Source: Aliivibrio sifiae (GTDB lineage Bacteria; Pseudomonadota; Gammaproteobacteria; Enterobacterales; Vibrionaceae). Taken from it: a stretch of DNA of 64,000 nucleotides. Shown one piece after another: positions 29,063 to 39,803 of this stretch. Within the stretch, counting starts at the first letter, position 1; each line of letters starts with the position of its first letter. Where the stretch lies: contig NZ_MSCO01000001.1 of the NCBI RefSeq assembly GCF_002954705.1, positions 698,257-762,256 of the forward strand, given 5' to 3'. The translations under genes were made by a program, and so were the position numbers. Under the pieces are notes generated by a model, which worked only from the letters and a program-made list of their open reading frames with translations, was not told where the DNA came from and ran no database searches.

Positions 29063-30961
29063 ATGAGCGAGCAAACAATTAATAATAAAGAAACACGCGG
29101 CTTTCAGTCTGAAGTGAAACAATTACTTCATCTAATGATCCACTCTTTATATTCAAATAAAGAGATCTTTTTACGTGAATTAATATCAAACGCCTCTGAT
29201 GCCTCAGATAAATTGCGTTTCAAAGCATTATCAAATGGTGATTTATATGAAGGCAATGCAGATCTTGGTGTAAAACTTTCTTTTAACGAAGAAGCAAACA
29301 CCTTAACCATTTCTGATAATGGTATTGGTATGAGCCGCGAAGATGTGATTGAGCATTTAGGTACAATTGCTAAATCAGGCACTGCTGATTTCTTTTCAAA
29401 ACTATCGGATGATCAAAGTAAAGACTCTCAATTGATTGGTCAGTTTGGTGTTGGTTTCTATTCTGCGTTCATTGTTGCTGATGCTGTAACAGTTCGTACT
29501 CGTGAAGCGGGTGTAGCGAAAGATCAAGCGGTTCAGTGGCACTCAGAAGGTGAGGGTGACTATACAATTGAAGACATTACTAAAGAAACTCGCGGTACGG
29601 ATATTATTCTTCATATGCGTGAAGAAGGTAAAGAGTTCTTAAGTGAGTGGCGCCTAAAAGAAGTGATTGGTAAATACTCTGATCACATCGGTATTCCTGT
29701 TTCCCTTTGGTCTGTAGAAAAAGACGAAGAAGGCAAAGATAAAGAAGGAAAGTGGGAGCAAGTAAACAAGGCTCAAGCGCTTTGGACTCGCAGTAAATCA
29801 GAGATTGAAGATGCTGAGTATCAAGAGTTTTATAAGCACGTATCTCATGATTTTGCTGATCCACTGACGTGGAGCCATAATAAAGTAGAAGGTAAAAACG
29901 ATTACACGAGCCTTCTATATATTCCAGCCAAAGCACCGTTTGATATGATGAACCGTGATCATAAAAGTGGCTTGAAGCTGTATGTTCAACGCGTATTTAT
30001 TATGGATGACGCTGAACAATTTATGCCGAGTTACCTACGTTTTGTTAAGGGTTTGATTGACTCAAATGATCTTCCGCTAAACGTATCTCGTGAAATTCTT
30101 CAAGATAATAAAGTGACTCAGTCATTACGTAGCGCGTGTACTAAACGTGTACTAGGTATGCTTGAGAAAACAGCGAAGAAAGATGATGAAAAATATCAAA
30201 CTTTCTGGAAAGAATTTGGACAAGTACTAAAAGAAGGCTTGGCTGAAGATTTTGCGAATAAAGATAAAATTGCCGGTTTATTGCGTTTTGCTACCACGGA
30301 TAAAGATAGTTCAGAGCAATCGATGAGCTTAGCTGGGTATATTGAACGTATGAAAGAAGAACAAGATAAGATCTTCTATCTAACGGCAGACAGCTATGCT
30401 GCGGCGAAGAACAGTCCGCACCTAGAGCAATTTAAAGCAAAAGGCATTGAAGTCGTTCTAATGTATGACCGTATCGATGAGTGGCTAATGAGCTACCTAA
30501 CAGAGTTTGATGGTAAGCAATTTCAATCTATCACTAAAGCTGGTTTAGACTTAAGTAAGTTTGAAGATGATGCTGAAAAAGAGAAGCAAAAAGAGACAGT
30601 AGAAGAATTTAAATCTGTTGTTGAGCGTACAAAAGCTTATTTAGGTGATCGTGTTAAAGAGGTTCGTACTACCTTTAAGTTAGCATCGACACCGGCAGTT
30701 GTAGTGACTGATGATTTTGAAATGGGTACACAAATGGCGAAACTTCTAGAAGCGGCGGGTCAGGCTGCTCCTGAAGTGAAATACATTTTTGAAATTAACC
30801 CAGAGCATGCGCTAATTAAGCAAATGGCAGATGAAGCTGATGAAGAGGCATTTGGCCGCTGGGTTGAAATGCTGCTTGGTCAAGCAATGTTAGCCGAACG
30901 TGGTTCTTTAGATGATCCATCGCAATTCTTAAGTGCAATGAATCAATTATTATCTAAATAA
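29063..30961 (+). CDS. htpG: Chaperone HtpG (bacterial Hsp90)
   Basis: HtpG is the ATP-dependent Hsp90 homologue of the cytoplasm. The ATG at 29063 gives 632 residues; GGAG stands eight bases upstream. The N-terminal Bergerat ATPase shows [15 protein letters not shown] and GQFGVGFYS. The middle domain ([11 protein letters not shown]) and the C-terminal dimerisation region follow. A sigma-32 promoter precedes it and a hairpin terminator follows at 30989. Confidence 0.98.
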   Translation: MSEQTINNKETRGFQSEVKQLLHLMIHSLYSNKEIFLRELISNASDASDKLRFKALSNGDLYEGNADLGVKLSFNEEANTLTISDNGIGMSREDVIEHLGTIAKSGTADFFSKLSDDQSKDSQLIGQFGVGFYSAFIVADAVTVRTREAGVAKDQAVQWHSEGEGDYTIEDITKETRGTDIILHMREEGKEFLSEWRLKEVIGKYSDHIGIPVSLWSVEKDEEGKDKEGKWEQVNKAQALWTRSKSEIEDAEYQEFYKHVSHDFADPLTWSHNKVEGKNDYTSLLYIPAKAPFDMMNRDHKSGLKLYVQRVFIMDDAEQFMPSYLRFVKGLIDSNDLPLNVSREILQDNKVTQSLRSACTKRVLGMLEKTAKKDDEKYQTFWKEFGQVLKEGLAEDFANKDKIAGLLRFATTDKDSSEQSMSLAGYIERMKEEQDKIFYLTADSYAAAKNSPHLEQFKAKGIEVVLMYDRIDEWLMSYLTEFDGKQFQSITKAGLDLSKFEDDAEKEKQKETVEEFKSVVERTKAYLGDRVKEVRTTFKLASTPAVVVTDDFEMGTQMAKLLEAAGQAAPEVKYIFEINPEHALIKQMADEADEEAFGRWVEMLLGQAMLAERGSLDDPSQFLSAMNQLLSK

Positions 30962-30988
30962 TGGATAATGCAGTAACAAGATAAGTAT

Positions 30989-31032
30989 AATGAGGCCGAT
31001 GTGTTTTACACTAAGGTCTCATTGTTTTTTTA
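30989..31032 (+). terminator. Terminator of htpG
   Basis: AATGAG-G-CC pairs with GG-T-CTCATT, with one internal mismatch, followed by GTTTTTTTATTG on the plus strand. Confidence 0.7.
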
Positions 31033-31141
31033 TTGTTATCAAATAGACTCTATTTAGCGCTTATTTTTGCTTTTTTCATCGCAAACTTGATAGCTTTATC
31101 AGTTCCGTGTATCTTTCACGGCTTATTTTTCGAAATAAAAC

Positions 31142-31195
31142 TTATACCTAAGTTTATAAGTAGTTGTCATAATCTACTTGTAAGGTTTGGTATAA
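31142..31195. repeat. 54-base inverted-repeat element upstream of adk
   Basis: Two 22-base arms (31142-31163 and 31174-31195) match as inverted repeats at 18 of 22 positions around the loop TTGTCATAAT. The outer ends are TTATACC and GGTATAA. It ends 30 bases before the adk ATG and would be in the adk leader if transcription starts upstream. It resembles the ATACCAA/TTGGTAT pair at 1598-1627. Confidence 0.6.
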
Positions 31196-31870
<675 letters not shown>

Positions 31871-31902
31871 TCTTACGCAGTCAGTAATTTATTGTTATAT
31901 TG

Positions 31903-31931
31903 AAGGCGACCTTATTGGTCGCCTTTTTTTA
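31903..31931 (+). terminator. Terminator of adk
   Basis: AAGGCGACC pairs with GGTCGCCTT around TTATT, followed by TTTTTAT. Confidence 0.9.
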
Positions 31932-31934
31932 TAG

Positions 31935-32918
<984 letters not shown>

Positions 32919-33269
32919 TTAAACGTATTTTTTAGAAAAAAAGTATTTATTAGGGTTGAAAAGTACTACTCATTGCCCAATTTCTTATTAAAGATTATCA
33001 ACGTGTGTAGTGAGCCTCGACATAGATGGGTCAGATCGCTACAATATCGCGTCTTATTTTGCCACTTGGCTAAATGTCGTATTTTATTCAATGAAATACG
33101 CGATCTGCTTGTTGATTTCAAATGAGTAGATAAAAGAAGGTGCCCATTTGGTACCACGAATCATAGGGGTTACGGTTTCTATCTTATTAGGCCTGTAACA
33201 CAAGGATGCGACACGTATTTTTTGTCGCAAACTCAGAGAACCTGAGTCGATTTTGAGGTTTATATAAAC
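32919..33269 (+). other. Structured 351-base leader region between hemH and tig
   Basis: I find no convincing ORF here. Paired segments are CAGATCGC (33032-33039) with GCGATCTG (33100-33107), CGACAT (33018-33023) with ATGTCG (33074-33079), and ATCGCGT (33046-33052) with ACGCGAT (33098-33104). The first and third pairs share bases and so exclude each other. Two tandem hairpins, TGCGAC/GTCGCA (33207-33229) and ACTCAG/CTGAGT (33231-33247), end just before the tig GAGG site. A frame of 16 codons at 33206 has no proper ribosome-binding site. Confidence 0.5.
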
Positions 33270-34568
33270 ATGCAAGTTACTGTTGAAACTAAAGAAGGCC
33301 TAGAGCGCGTTCTAACTATTACTGTTCCAGCTGCAAACATTGAAGATGCTGTAAATGCTGAGCTTCGCAATATCGCTAAAAATCGTCGCTTCGATGGCTT
33401 CCGTAAAGGTAAAGTGCCAATGAAGATGGTTGCTAAAATGTACGGCAGCGCAGTTCGTCACGATAAAATGGGTGAAGTTATGCAACGTCACTTCATTGAA
33501 GCGATCGTTAAAGACAAAATCAACCCAGCAGGCGCACCAACATTTACTCCAGTAGAATTTGCTGAAGGTCAAGATTTAGTATTCACAGCAACATTTGAAA
33601 TCTACCCAGAAGTAGCACTTCAAGGTTTAGACAAAGTTGTTGTTGAAAAACCACAAGTTGAAGTTAAAGACGAAGACGTTGCAGAGATGCTAGAAACGCT
33701 ACGTAAGCAACAATCTACTTGGACTGATGCAGACGTTGCTGCTGAAGACGGCACTCGCGCTACAATCAACTTTGTTGGTTCTATCGACGGTGAGCTATTT
33801 GAAGGTGGAAAAGCGGATAACTTCCCTCTAGAAATGGGCCAAGGTCGTATGATCCCTGGTTTCGAAGACGGTATCAAAGGTAAAAAAGCAGGTGACGAAC
33901 TAACTATTGATGTTAACTTCCCTGAAGATTACCATGCTGAAAACCTAAAAGGTAAAGCTGCACAATTCGCTATCACAGTAGTTAAAGTTGAAGCTCGTGA
34001 GCTTCCAGAATTAAACGACGAGTTCGTTACTAAGTTCGGCGCTGAAGGTGGTGTTGAAGGTCTTAAAGCTGAAGTTCGTAAGAACATGGAGCGTGAATTA
34101 GCTCAAGCTGTTAAAAACAAGATCAAAGAACAAGCTATCAACGGTCTAGTTGAGCAAAATGACATTGACGTACCCTCTGCTCTTATCGATCAAGAAGTTC
34201 AAGTTTTACGTCAACAAGCTGTTCAACGTTTTGGCGGCAACGCTGATACTGCGCCAGAACTTCCACGTGAATTGTTCGAAGAGCAAGCTAAACGTCGCGT
34301 AGTTGTTGGTCTTCTTCTTGGTGAAGTAATCAAGACTGAAGAACTAAAAGCTGATGATGAAAAAGTAAAAGCACTTATCAATGAAATGGCTTCTGCTTAC
34401 GAAGATCCAACTGAAGTTGTTGCTTACTACGAAGGTAATGAGCAAATGATGAACAACATGCGTAATGTTGCTCTAGAAGAACAAGCAGTTGAAGCAATCC
34501 TTGCTAAAGCACAAGTTTCTGAAAAAGCAGTAGGCTTTAACGAACTAATGAATCAACAACCTGCTTAA
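33270..34568 (+). CDS. tig: Trigger factor
   Basis: Trigger factor is the ribosome-bound chaperone with prolyl isomerase activity. The 432-residue protein has the ribosome-docking domain with the signature GFRKGKVP (about 43-50), the FKBP-type PPIase domain (~160-245, [17 protein letters not shown]) and the helical chaperone C-domain. A GAGG site is 11 bases before the ATG, at the edge of useful spacing, behind two hairpins. It heads the tig-clpP-clpX-lon block. Confidence 0.98.
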   Translation: MQVTVETKEGLERVLTITVPAANIEDAVNAELRNIAKNRRFDGFRKGKVPMKMVAKMYGSAVRHDKMGEVMQRHFIEAIVKDKINPAGAPTFTPVEFAEGQDLVFTATFEIYPEVALQGLDKVVVEKPQVEVKDEDVAEMLETLRKQQSTWTDADVAAEDGTRATINFVGSIDGELFEGGKADNFPLEMGQGRMIPGFEDGIKGKKAGDELTIDVNFPEDYHAENLKGKAAQFAITVVKVEARELPELNDEFVTKFGAEGGVEGLKAEVRKNMERELAQAVKNKIKEQAINGLVEQNDIDVPSALIDQEVQVLRQQAVQRFGGNADTAPELPRELFEEQAKRRVVVGLLLGEVIKTEELKADDEKVKALINEMASAYEDPTEVVAYYEGNEQMMNNMRNVALEEQAVEAILAKAQVSEKAVGFNELMNQQPA

Positions 34569-34619
34569 TTTCTAAATTAATTAAGTAGTTAGTTGACTTA
34601 GTTTCACAAGATCTGCTAA

Positions 34620-34653
34620 TAATGGTCCGAATGAAGCGTCATTCGGACCATTT
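34620..34653 (+). terminator. Strong hairpin between tig and clpP
   Basis: The 14-base stem AATGGTCCGAATGA/TCATTCGGACCATT is perfect, with loop AGCG, and is followed by TATTTTAT. It probably terminates most tig transcripts, with partial read-through to clpP 20 bases later. Confidence 0.8.
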
Positions 34654-34673
34654 ATTTTATAAGGGATACGGTT

Positions 34674-35297
34674 ATGAGCTATCAAGAAAACAATGCAATG
34701 CCTTCTATTATGGATGCACTTGTTCCTATGGTTGTTGAGCAAACTTCACGTGGTGAGCGTTCGTATGATATTTATTCCCGTCTGTTAAAAGAGCGTGTTA
34801 TCTTTTTAACAGGTCAAGTTGAAGATCACATGGCCAACTTAGTTGTGGCTCAGTTGCTTTTCCTTGAGTCTGAAAACCCAGATAAGGATATCTTCCTATA
34901 CATTAATTCTCCAGGTGGCTCTGTGACTGCAGGTATGTCAATTTACGACACAATGCAGTTTATTAAGCCAAATGTGAGCACAGTATGTATGGGTCAAGCA
35001 TGTTCAATGGGCGCTTTCTTACTTGCAGGTGGCGCACCAGGCAAACGTTATGTTCTGCCTAACTCTCGTGTGATGATTCACCAACCACTTGGCGGCTTCC
35101 AAGGTCAAGCATCAGATATTCAAATTCATGCTCAAGAAATCTTAACGATTAAGAAGAAGTTGAATACGCTACTTGCTGAACATACAGGCCAGCCTTTAGA
35201 AGTGATCGAAAAAGATACAGATCGTGATAACTTCATGGCAGCAGATGATGCAGTGAAATACGGTCTTGTAGATGCTGTGTTAAATAAGCGTGACTAA
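34674..35297 (+). CDS. clpP: ATP-dependent Clp protease proteolytic subunit
   Basis: ClpP forms the tetradecameric serine protease that works with ClpX or ClpA. The 207-residue protein includes the catalytic Ser in [11 protein letters not shown], the His in MIHQPLGG and the downstream Asp (DTDRDNF). The N-terminal ~14 residues are probably removed autocatalytically, as in E. coli. AAGGG precedes the ATG. clpX follows after 86 bases. Confidence 0.98.
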   Translation: MSYQENNAMPSIMDALVPMVVEQTSRGERSYDIYSRLLKERVIFLTGQVEDHMANLVVAQLLFLESENPDKDIFLYINSPGGSVTAGMSIYDTMQFIKPNVSTVCMGQACSMGAFLLAGGAPGKRYVLPNSRVMIHQPLGGFQGQASDIQIHAQEILTIKKKLNTLLAEHTGQPLEVIEKDTDRDNFMAADDAVKYGLVDAVLNKRD

Positions 35298-35383
35298 TTA
35301 AGAAAAAAGCAGTAACGTTTACAGCAAAGAAGGTAAGTTAGTATAAACTTACAGCATAAAGGCAACGTTTAAGAGGTTAGCAA

Positions 35384-36670
35384 ATGACAGACAAGCGTAA
35401 AGACGAAAATAGTGGAAAGTTACTATATTGCTCTTTTTGCGGAAAAAGCCAGCATGAAGTTCGTAAACTAATTGCAGGTCCTTCTGTTTATGTTTGTGAT
35501 GAGTGCGTTGATTTATGTAACGACATTATTCGCGAAGAGCTAAAAGATAATACTCTGTCTCCAAAAGAGAGTAGTGAAGCATTACCAACACCGCAAAATA
35601 TTCGTGAGCACTTAGATGACTATGTTATCGGCCAAGAGCACGCGAAAAAAGTATTAGCAGTAGCGGTATATAATCACTACAAGCGTTTACGTAATGGCGA
35701 TACTACAAAAGATGGCGTTGAATTAGGTAAGAGTAATATTCTACTTATCGGTCCAACAGGTAGTGGTAAAACATTACTTGCTGAAACGCTAGCTCGTTTC
35801 TTGGATGTTCCGTTTACTATGGCGGATGCAACCACTTTGACAGAAGCGGGCTATGTAGGTGAAGATGTAGAAAACATCATTCAAAAGCTACTACAAAAAT
35901 GCGATTACGATCCAGCGAAAGCGGAGCGTGGCATTGTATATATCGATGAAATTGACAAGATTTCTCGTAAGTCTGAAAACCCATCAATCACACGTGATGT
36001 CTCTGGTGAAGGTGTTCAGCAAGCACTACTGAAATTGATTGAAGGTACAATTGCCTCAGTACCACCTCAAGGTGGTCGCAAACACCCACAACAAGAGTTT
36101 TTACAAGTAGATACTTCTAAGATCTTATTTATCTGTGGTGGTGCGTTTGCAGGCTTAGATAAAGTAATCGAGCAACGTGTTGCAACAGGAACTGGTATCG
36201 GCTTTGCTGCTGATGTTCGTTCTCAAGATGATAAAGCAACTGTCGGTGACTTATTGAAGCAAATTGAACCTGAAGATTTAGTTAAATTTGGTTTGATCCC
36301 TGAGTTTATTGGTCGTTTACCAGTAACAACAACATTAACTGAATTAGATGAAGAAGCGTTGATTCAAATTCTAAGTAAGCCTAAAAATGCATTAACTAAG
36401 CAATATGCTGCGTTATTTGATTTAGAAGGTGCAGAACTAGAATTCCGTGAAGATGCGTTGAGAGCGATTGCGAAAAAAGCAATGAATCGTAAAACGGGTG
36501 CTCGTGGTCTTCGTTCAATTTTAGAAGCGATATTATTAGATACTATGTATGAATTGCCATCAAAAGAAGGCGTTTCTAAAGTAGTTATCGACGAATCTGT
36601 AATTAATGGCGAATCAGAACCGCTATTAATGTTTGAAAATACAGAATCAAAAGCAATATCTGCAGAATAG
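35384..36670 (+). CDS. clpX: ATP-dependent protease ATP-binding subunit ClpX
   Basis: ClpX unfolds substrates and feeds them to ClpP. The 428-residue AAA+ protein has an N-terminal zinc-binding domain (CSFCGKSQ...CDECVDLC), Walker A GPTGSGKT, Walker B YIDEIDKI, the GYVGEDVE pore-1 motif and the IGF loop ([11 protein letters not shown] neighbourhood). GAGG lies before the ATG. A terminator follows at 36693. Confidence 0.98.
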   Translation: MTDKRKDENSGKLLYCSFCGKSQHEVRKLIAGPSVYVCDECVDLCNDIIREELKDNTLSPKESSEALPTPQNIREHLDDYVIGQEHAKKVLAVAVYNHYKRLRNGDTTKDGVELGKSNILLIGPTGSGKTLLAETLARFLDVPFTMADATTLTEAGYVGEDVENIIQKLLQKCDYDPAKAERGIVYIDEIDKISRKSENPSITRDVSGEGVQQALLKLIEGTIASVPPQGGRKHPQQEFLQVDTSKILFICGGAFAGLDKVIEQRVATGTGIGFAADVRSQDDKATVGDLLKQIEPEDLVKFGLIPEFIGRLPVTTTLTELDEEALIQILSKPKNALTKQYAALFDLEGAELEFREDALRAIAKKAMNRKTGARGLRSILEAILLDTMYELPSKEGVSKVVIDESVINGESEPLLMFENTESKAISAE

Positions 36671-36692
36671 TGTATTTAGCTAATAAATAGAC

Positions 36693-36720
36693 AAAAAGGA
36701 GGCATTGGCCTCCTTTTTTA
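36693..36720 (+). terminator. Terminator of clpX
   Basis: AAAAAGGAGGC/GCCTCCTTTTT with a short ATTG loop, followed by TTTTTATTTTT. Confidence 0.85.
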
Positions 36721-36738
36721 TTTTTAATTGAAAATAAT

Positions 36739-36766
36739 GTTGATTCTTAGCGACTTGCCCCCATAT
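36739..36766 (+). promoter_or_regulatory. Sigma-32 heat-shock promoter of lon
   Basis: The -10 element CCCCATAT (36759-36766) fits the sigma-32 consensus exactly. It is 13 bases from the -35 element GTTGATT (36739-36745), a partial match to CTTGAAA. It lies 36 bases before the lon ATG. This gives lon its own heat-shock start separate from clpPX. Confidence 0.75.
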
Positions 36767-36801
36767 TATTTCTATAGATACTGACGGAAAGAGAGAAGAA
36801 T

Positions 36802-39156
36802 ATGAACCTGGAGCGTTCCGAGCGCATTGAGATACCAGTTCTACCATTACGTGATGTAGTGGTGTATCCGCATATGGTAATTCCACTGTTTGTGGGCCGT
36901 GAAAAATCGATTCGTTGTCTAGAAGCGGCAATGGAGCAGAATAAACAAGTCCTACTTGTGGCACAAAAAGAAGCAGCTAAAGAAGAGCCACAATTAGATG
37001 ATTTACACGGTGTTGGTACAATTGCGACAATTTTACAATTATTAAAATTGCCTGATGGCACAGTTAAAGTATTAGTTGAAGGTCAACAACGTGCAAAAAT
37101 TCATCAGTTTTTAGAGGCTGATTTCTTTACAGCAGATGCTGAGTTTTTGCTGACTCCAATTATTGATGATGCCGAGCAAGAAGTGATTATGCGCTCTGCA
37201 ATTAATCAATTCGAAGGCTTTATTAAATTAAATAAAAAAATCCCACCAGAAGTGCTAACGTCACTTAACGGAATTGAAGACGCTGCACGTCTAGCTGACA
37301 CTATTGCTGCTCATATGCCACTTAAACTGGTTGATAAGCAAGAAGTTTTAGAGCTTACGGATGTTATTGCACGCTTAGAATTCTTAATGGGCATGATGGA
37401 GTCGGAAATCGATTTATTGCAAATCGAAAAACGCATTCGTGGCCGTGTTAAAAAACAAATGGAAAAAAGTCAGCGTGAATATTATTTGAATGAGCAAATG
37501 AAAGCTATTCAAAAAGAGCTTGGTGACTTAGATGATGCTCCAGATGAATTTGAAGCACTGCAAAAGAAAATTGCAGATGCAAAAATGCCAACAGAAGCAC
37601 AAGAAAAAGCAGAACAAGAATTGCAAAAGCTAAAAATGATGTCTCCGATGTCAGCAGAAGCAACAGTTGTTCGTAGCTATATTGATTGTATGGTTGCTGT
37701 GCCTTGGTATAAACGCTCTAAAGTGAAAAAAGATTTAGCCAAAGCAGAAGAGATTTTAAACTCTGACCATTATGGCTTAGAGCGTGTAAAAGAGCGTATT
37801 CTTGAGTATTTAGCGGTTCAAAGCCGAGTGACAAAGCTAAAAGGTCCAATCCTTTGTTTAGTTGGTCCTCCTGGTGTTGGTAAGACGTCGTTAGGTCAAT
37901 CTATCGCTAAGGCAACAGGTCGTAAATACACACGTATGGCACTAGGTGGCGTACGTGATGAAGCTGAAATTCGTGGTCACAGACGTACTTATATTGGCTC
38001 TTTGCCTGGTAAATTAATTCAAAAGTTATCAAAAGTTGAGGTAAAGAACCCACTTTTCCTATTAGATGAAATTGATAAAATGTCATCTGATATGCGTGGT
38101 GACCCAGCATCGGCACTTCTTGAAGTATTAGACCCAGAGCAGAATAATAAATTTAGCGATCATTACTTAGAAGTTGATTACGATCTTTCTGATGTCATGT
38201 TCGTTGCAACGTCTAACTCAATGAATATCCCAGGTCCATTGCTTGACCGTATGGAGGTGATTCGTTTATCTGGTTATACCGAAGACGAAAAACTGAATAT
38301 TGCTAAGAATCACTTGTTGATGAAGCAAGTAAAACGCAATGGCCTTAAAGATCATGAAATTGAAATTGATGACTCAGCTATTATGGGCATCATTCGTTAT
38401 TATACTCGTGAAGCGGGTGTACGTAGCTTAGAGCGTGAAATTTCTAAATTATGTCGTAAGGCAGTTAAACAAATCTTATTAGATAAATCGATTAAGAAAG
38501 TAACCATTAATCAAGATAACCTAAAAGATTTCTTAGGAGTTCAACGCTGTGATTATGGTAAAGCGGATGACGAAAACCGTGTAGGCCAGGTTGTTGGTTT
38601 AGCATGGACTGAAGTTGGTGGTGACTTATTGACGATTGAAGCTGAATCAATGATTGGTAAAGGCAAGTTAGCTTATACCGGTTCTCTTGGTGATGTAATG
38701 AAAGAGTCAATTCAAGCTGCGATGACCGTTGTGCGTACACGTGCAGATAAATTAGGTATTAATCCTGACTTCTATGAAAAACGTGATATTCACGTTCACG
38801 TACCAGAAGGTGCAACACCAAAAGATGGCCCTAGTGCTGGTATTGGTATGTGTACCGCTTTGGTATCAAGCCTAACTGGTAATCCTGTTCGTTCAGATGT
38901 TGCTATGACAGGTGAGATTACTTTGCGTGGTGAAGTCTTACCAATTGGTGGTCTAAAAGAAAAATTATTAGCAGCGCATCGTGGTGGTATTAAAACTGTC
39001 ATCATTCCAAAGGATAATGAACGCGACCTAGAAGAGATCCCAGCAAATGTAATTGCTGATCTATCGGTTCATCCAGTTAAATGGATTGATGAAGTCTTAA
39101 CCTTAGCACTTCAAAATGACCCTCAAGGTTTTAGTCTTGAGCAATCTAAAAAGTGA
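36802..39156 (+). CDS. lon: ATP-dependent protease Lon
   Basis: The 784-residue length equals E. coli Lon. The N-terminal substrate-binding domain (IPVLPLRDVVVYPHMVIPLF) is followed by a coiled coil, the AAA+ module (Walker A GPPGVGKTS, Walker B FLLDEIDKM) and the serine-lysine protease domain with catalytic Ser in PKDGPSAGIGM and Lys in GGLKEKLLAAHRGG. Its substrates include misfolded proteins and short-lived regulators. It has its own sigma-32 promoter. Confidence 0.98.
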   Translation: MNLERSERIEIPVLPLRDVVVYPHMVIPLFVGREKSIRCLEAAMEQNKQVLLVAQKEAAKEEPQLDDLHGVGTIATILQLLKLPDGTVKVLVEGQQRAKIHQFLEADFFTADAEFLLTPIIDDAEQEVIMRSAINQFEGFIKLNKKIPPEVLTSLNGIEDAARLADTIAAHMPLKLVDKQEVLELTDVIARLEFLMGMMESEIDLLQIEKRIRGRVKKQMEKSQREYYLNEQMKAIQKELGDLDDAPDEFEALQKKIADAKMPTEAQEKAEQELQKLKMMSPMSAEATVVRSYIDCMVAVPWYKRSKVKKDLAKAEEILNSDHYGLERVKERILEYLAVQSRVTKLKGPILCLVGPPGVGKTSLGQSIAKATGRKYTRMALGGVRDEAEIRGHRRTYIGSLPGKLIQKLSKVEVKNPLFLLDEIDKMSSDMRGDPASALLEVLDPEQNNKFSDHYLEVDYDLSDVMFVATSNSMNIPGPLLDRMEVIRLSGYTEDEKLNIAKNHLLMKQVKRNGLKDHEIEIDDSAIMGIIRYYTREAGVRSLEREISKLCRKAVKQILLDKSIKKVTINQDNLKDFLGVQRCDYGKADDENRVGQVVGLAWTEVGGDLLTIEAESMIGKGKLAYTGSLGDVMKESIQAAMTVVRTRADKLGINPDFYEKRDIHVHVPEGATPKDGPSAGIGMCTALVSSLTGNPVRSDVAMTGEITLRGEVLPIGGLKEKLLAAHRGGIKTVIIPKDNERDLEEIPANVIADLSVHPVKWIDEVLTLALQNDPQGFSLEQSKK

Positions 39157-39326
39157 CGTGTAGCAAAAAACGTTGATATAACAGGGCTGACAGGTCGAAA
39201 TGACTTGTCACTTTATATTGATGCAGCTAAGTTAAACCTTATTGCGTGATCATAACTTCACACATTTATAATCAAAATATGGACTCGTTCATTAATCATT
39301 GAATGAATAATTTAAAGGGGAATACC

Positions 39327-39599
39327 GTGAATAAATCTCAATTAGTCGATCAAATTGCTGAAAATGCAGATATCTCAAAAGCAGCTGCTGGCCGCGCTCT
39401 AGATGCATTAGTTGAAACAGTAACAGAGACACTAAAAAGTGGTGATCAAGTAACGCTTGTTGGTTTCGGTTCATTTGTTGTTCGTGAGCGTGCTGCTCGT
39501 ACAGGTCGTAACCCTAAAACAGGCGAAGCGATTGAGATTTCTGCTGCAAAAGTACCTGCATTTAAAGCTGGTAAAGCACTTAAAGATGCGTGTAACTAA
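39327..39599 (+). CDS. hupB: DNA-binding protein HU-beta
   Basis: HU-beta is a nucleoid protein that bends DNA. The GTG at 39327 gives the canonical 90 residues ([20 protein letters not shown]) and is preceded by AAGGGG six bases away. An ATG eight codons earlier would add a non-homologous tail. The DNA-binding arm [14 protein letters not shown] and C-terminal [10 protein letters not shown] are intact. A TATAAT at 39267-39272 may be its -10 box. lon-hupB-ppiD is the enteric order. Confidence 0.96.
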   Translation: MNKSQLVDQIAENADISKAAAGRALDALVETVTETLKSGDQVTLVGFGSFVVRERAARTGRNPKTGEAIEISAAKVPAFKAGKALKDACN

Positions 39600-39665
39600 G
39601 CGAAATATAGATAAAACTCTACACAAGCTAGCGTAAGGCTAGTAGACTAGAGTAATGAGTCATAG

Positions 39666-39691
39666 GCGCATCCAATGATGCGCTTTTTTAT
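39666..39691 (+). terminator. Terminator of hupB
   Basis: GCGCATC/GATGCGC with loop CAAT, followed by TTTTTTATTG. Confidence 0.9.
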
Positions 39692-39743
39692 TGTTAAAAT
39701 TTTCTTTTGTTGAACTATTTTACATTTTCACTATCAATAGAAA

Positions 39744-39773
39744 TTGACACGCTACTTGTATAAATAGTGTATT
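39744..39773 (+). promoter_or_regulatory. Candidate promoter of ppiD
   Basis: A perfect -35 box TTGACA (39744-39749) is followed 18 bases later by TGTATT (39768-39773). It is 31 bases before the ppiD ATG. Confidence 0.5.
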
Positions 39774-39803
39774 CCACTTGGTGATTAGGAGTTAAAACAT
39801 ATT

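Noticed and set aside
33206-33256. Sixteen-codon leader-peptide-like frame before tig
   Set aside because: The AAGG touches the ATG with no spacing, and the codons coincide with two hairpins that explain the base pattern better.
33084-33275. Minus-strand frames between hemH and tig
   Set aside because: They have no ribosome-binding site or recognisable protein features, and they run through the hairpins of the tig leader.
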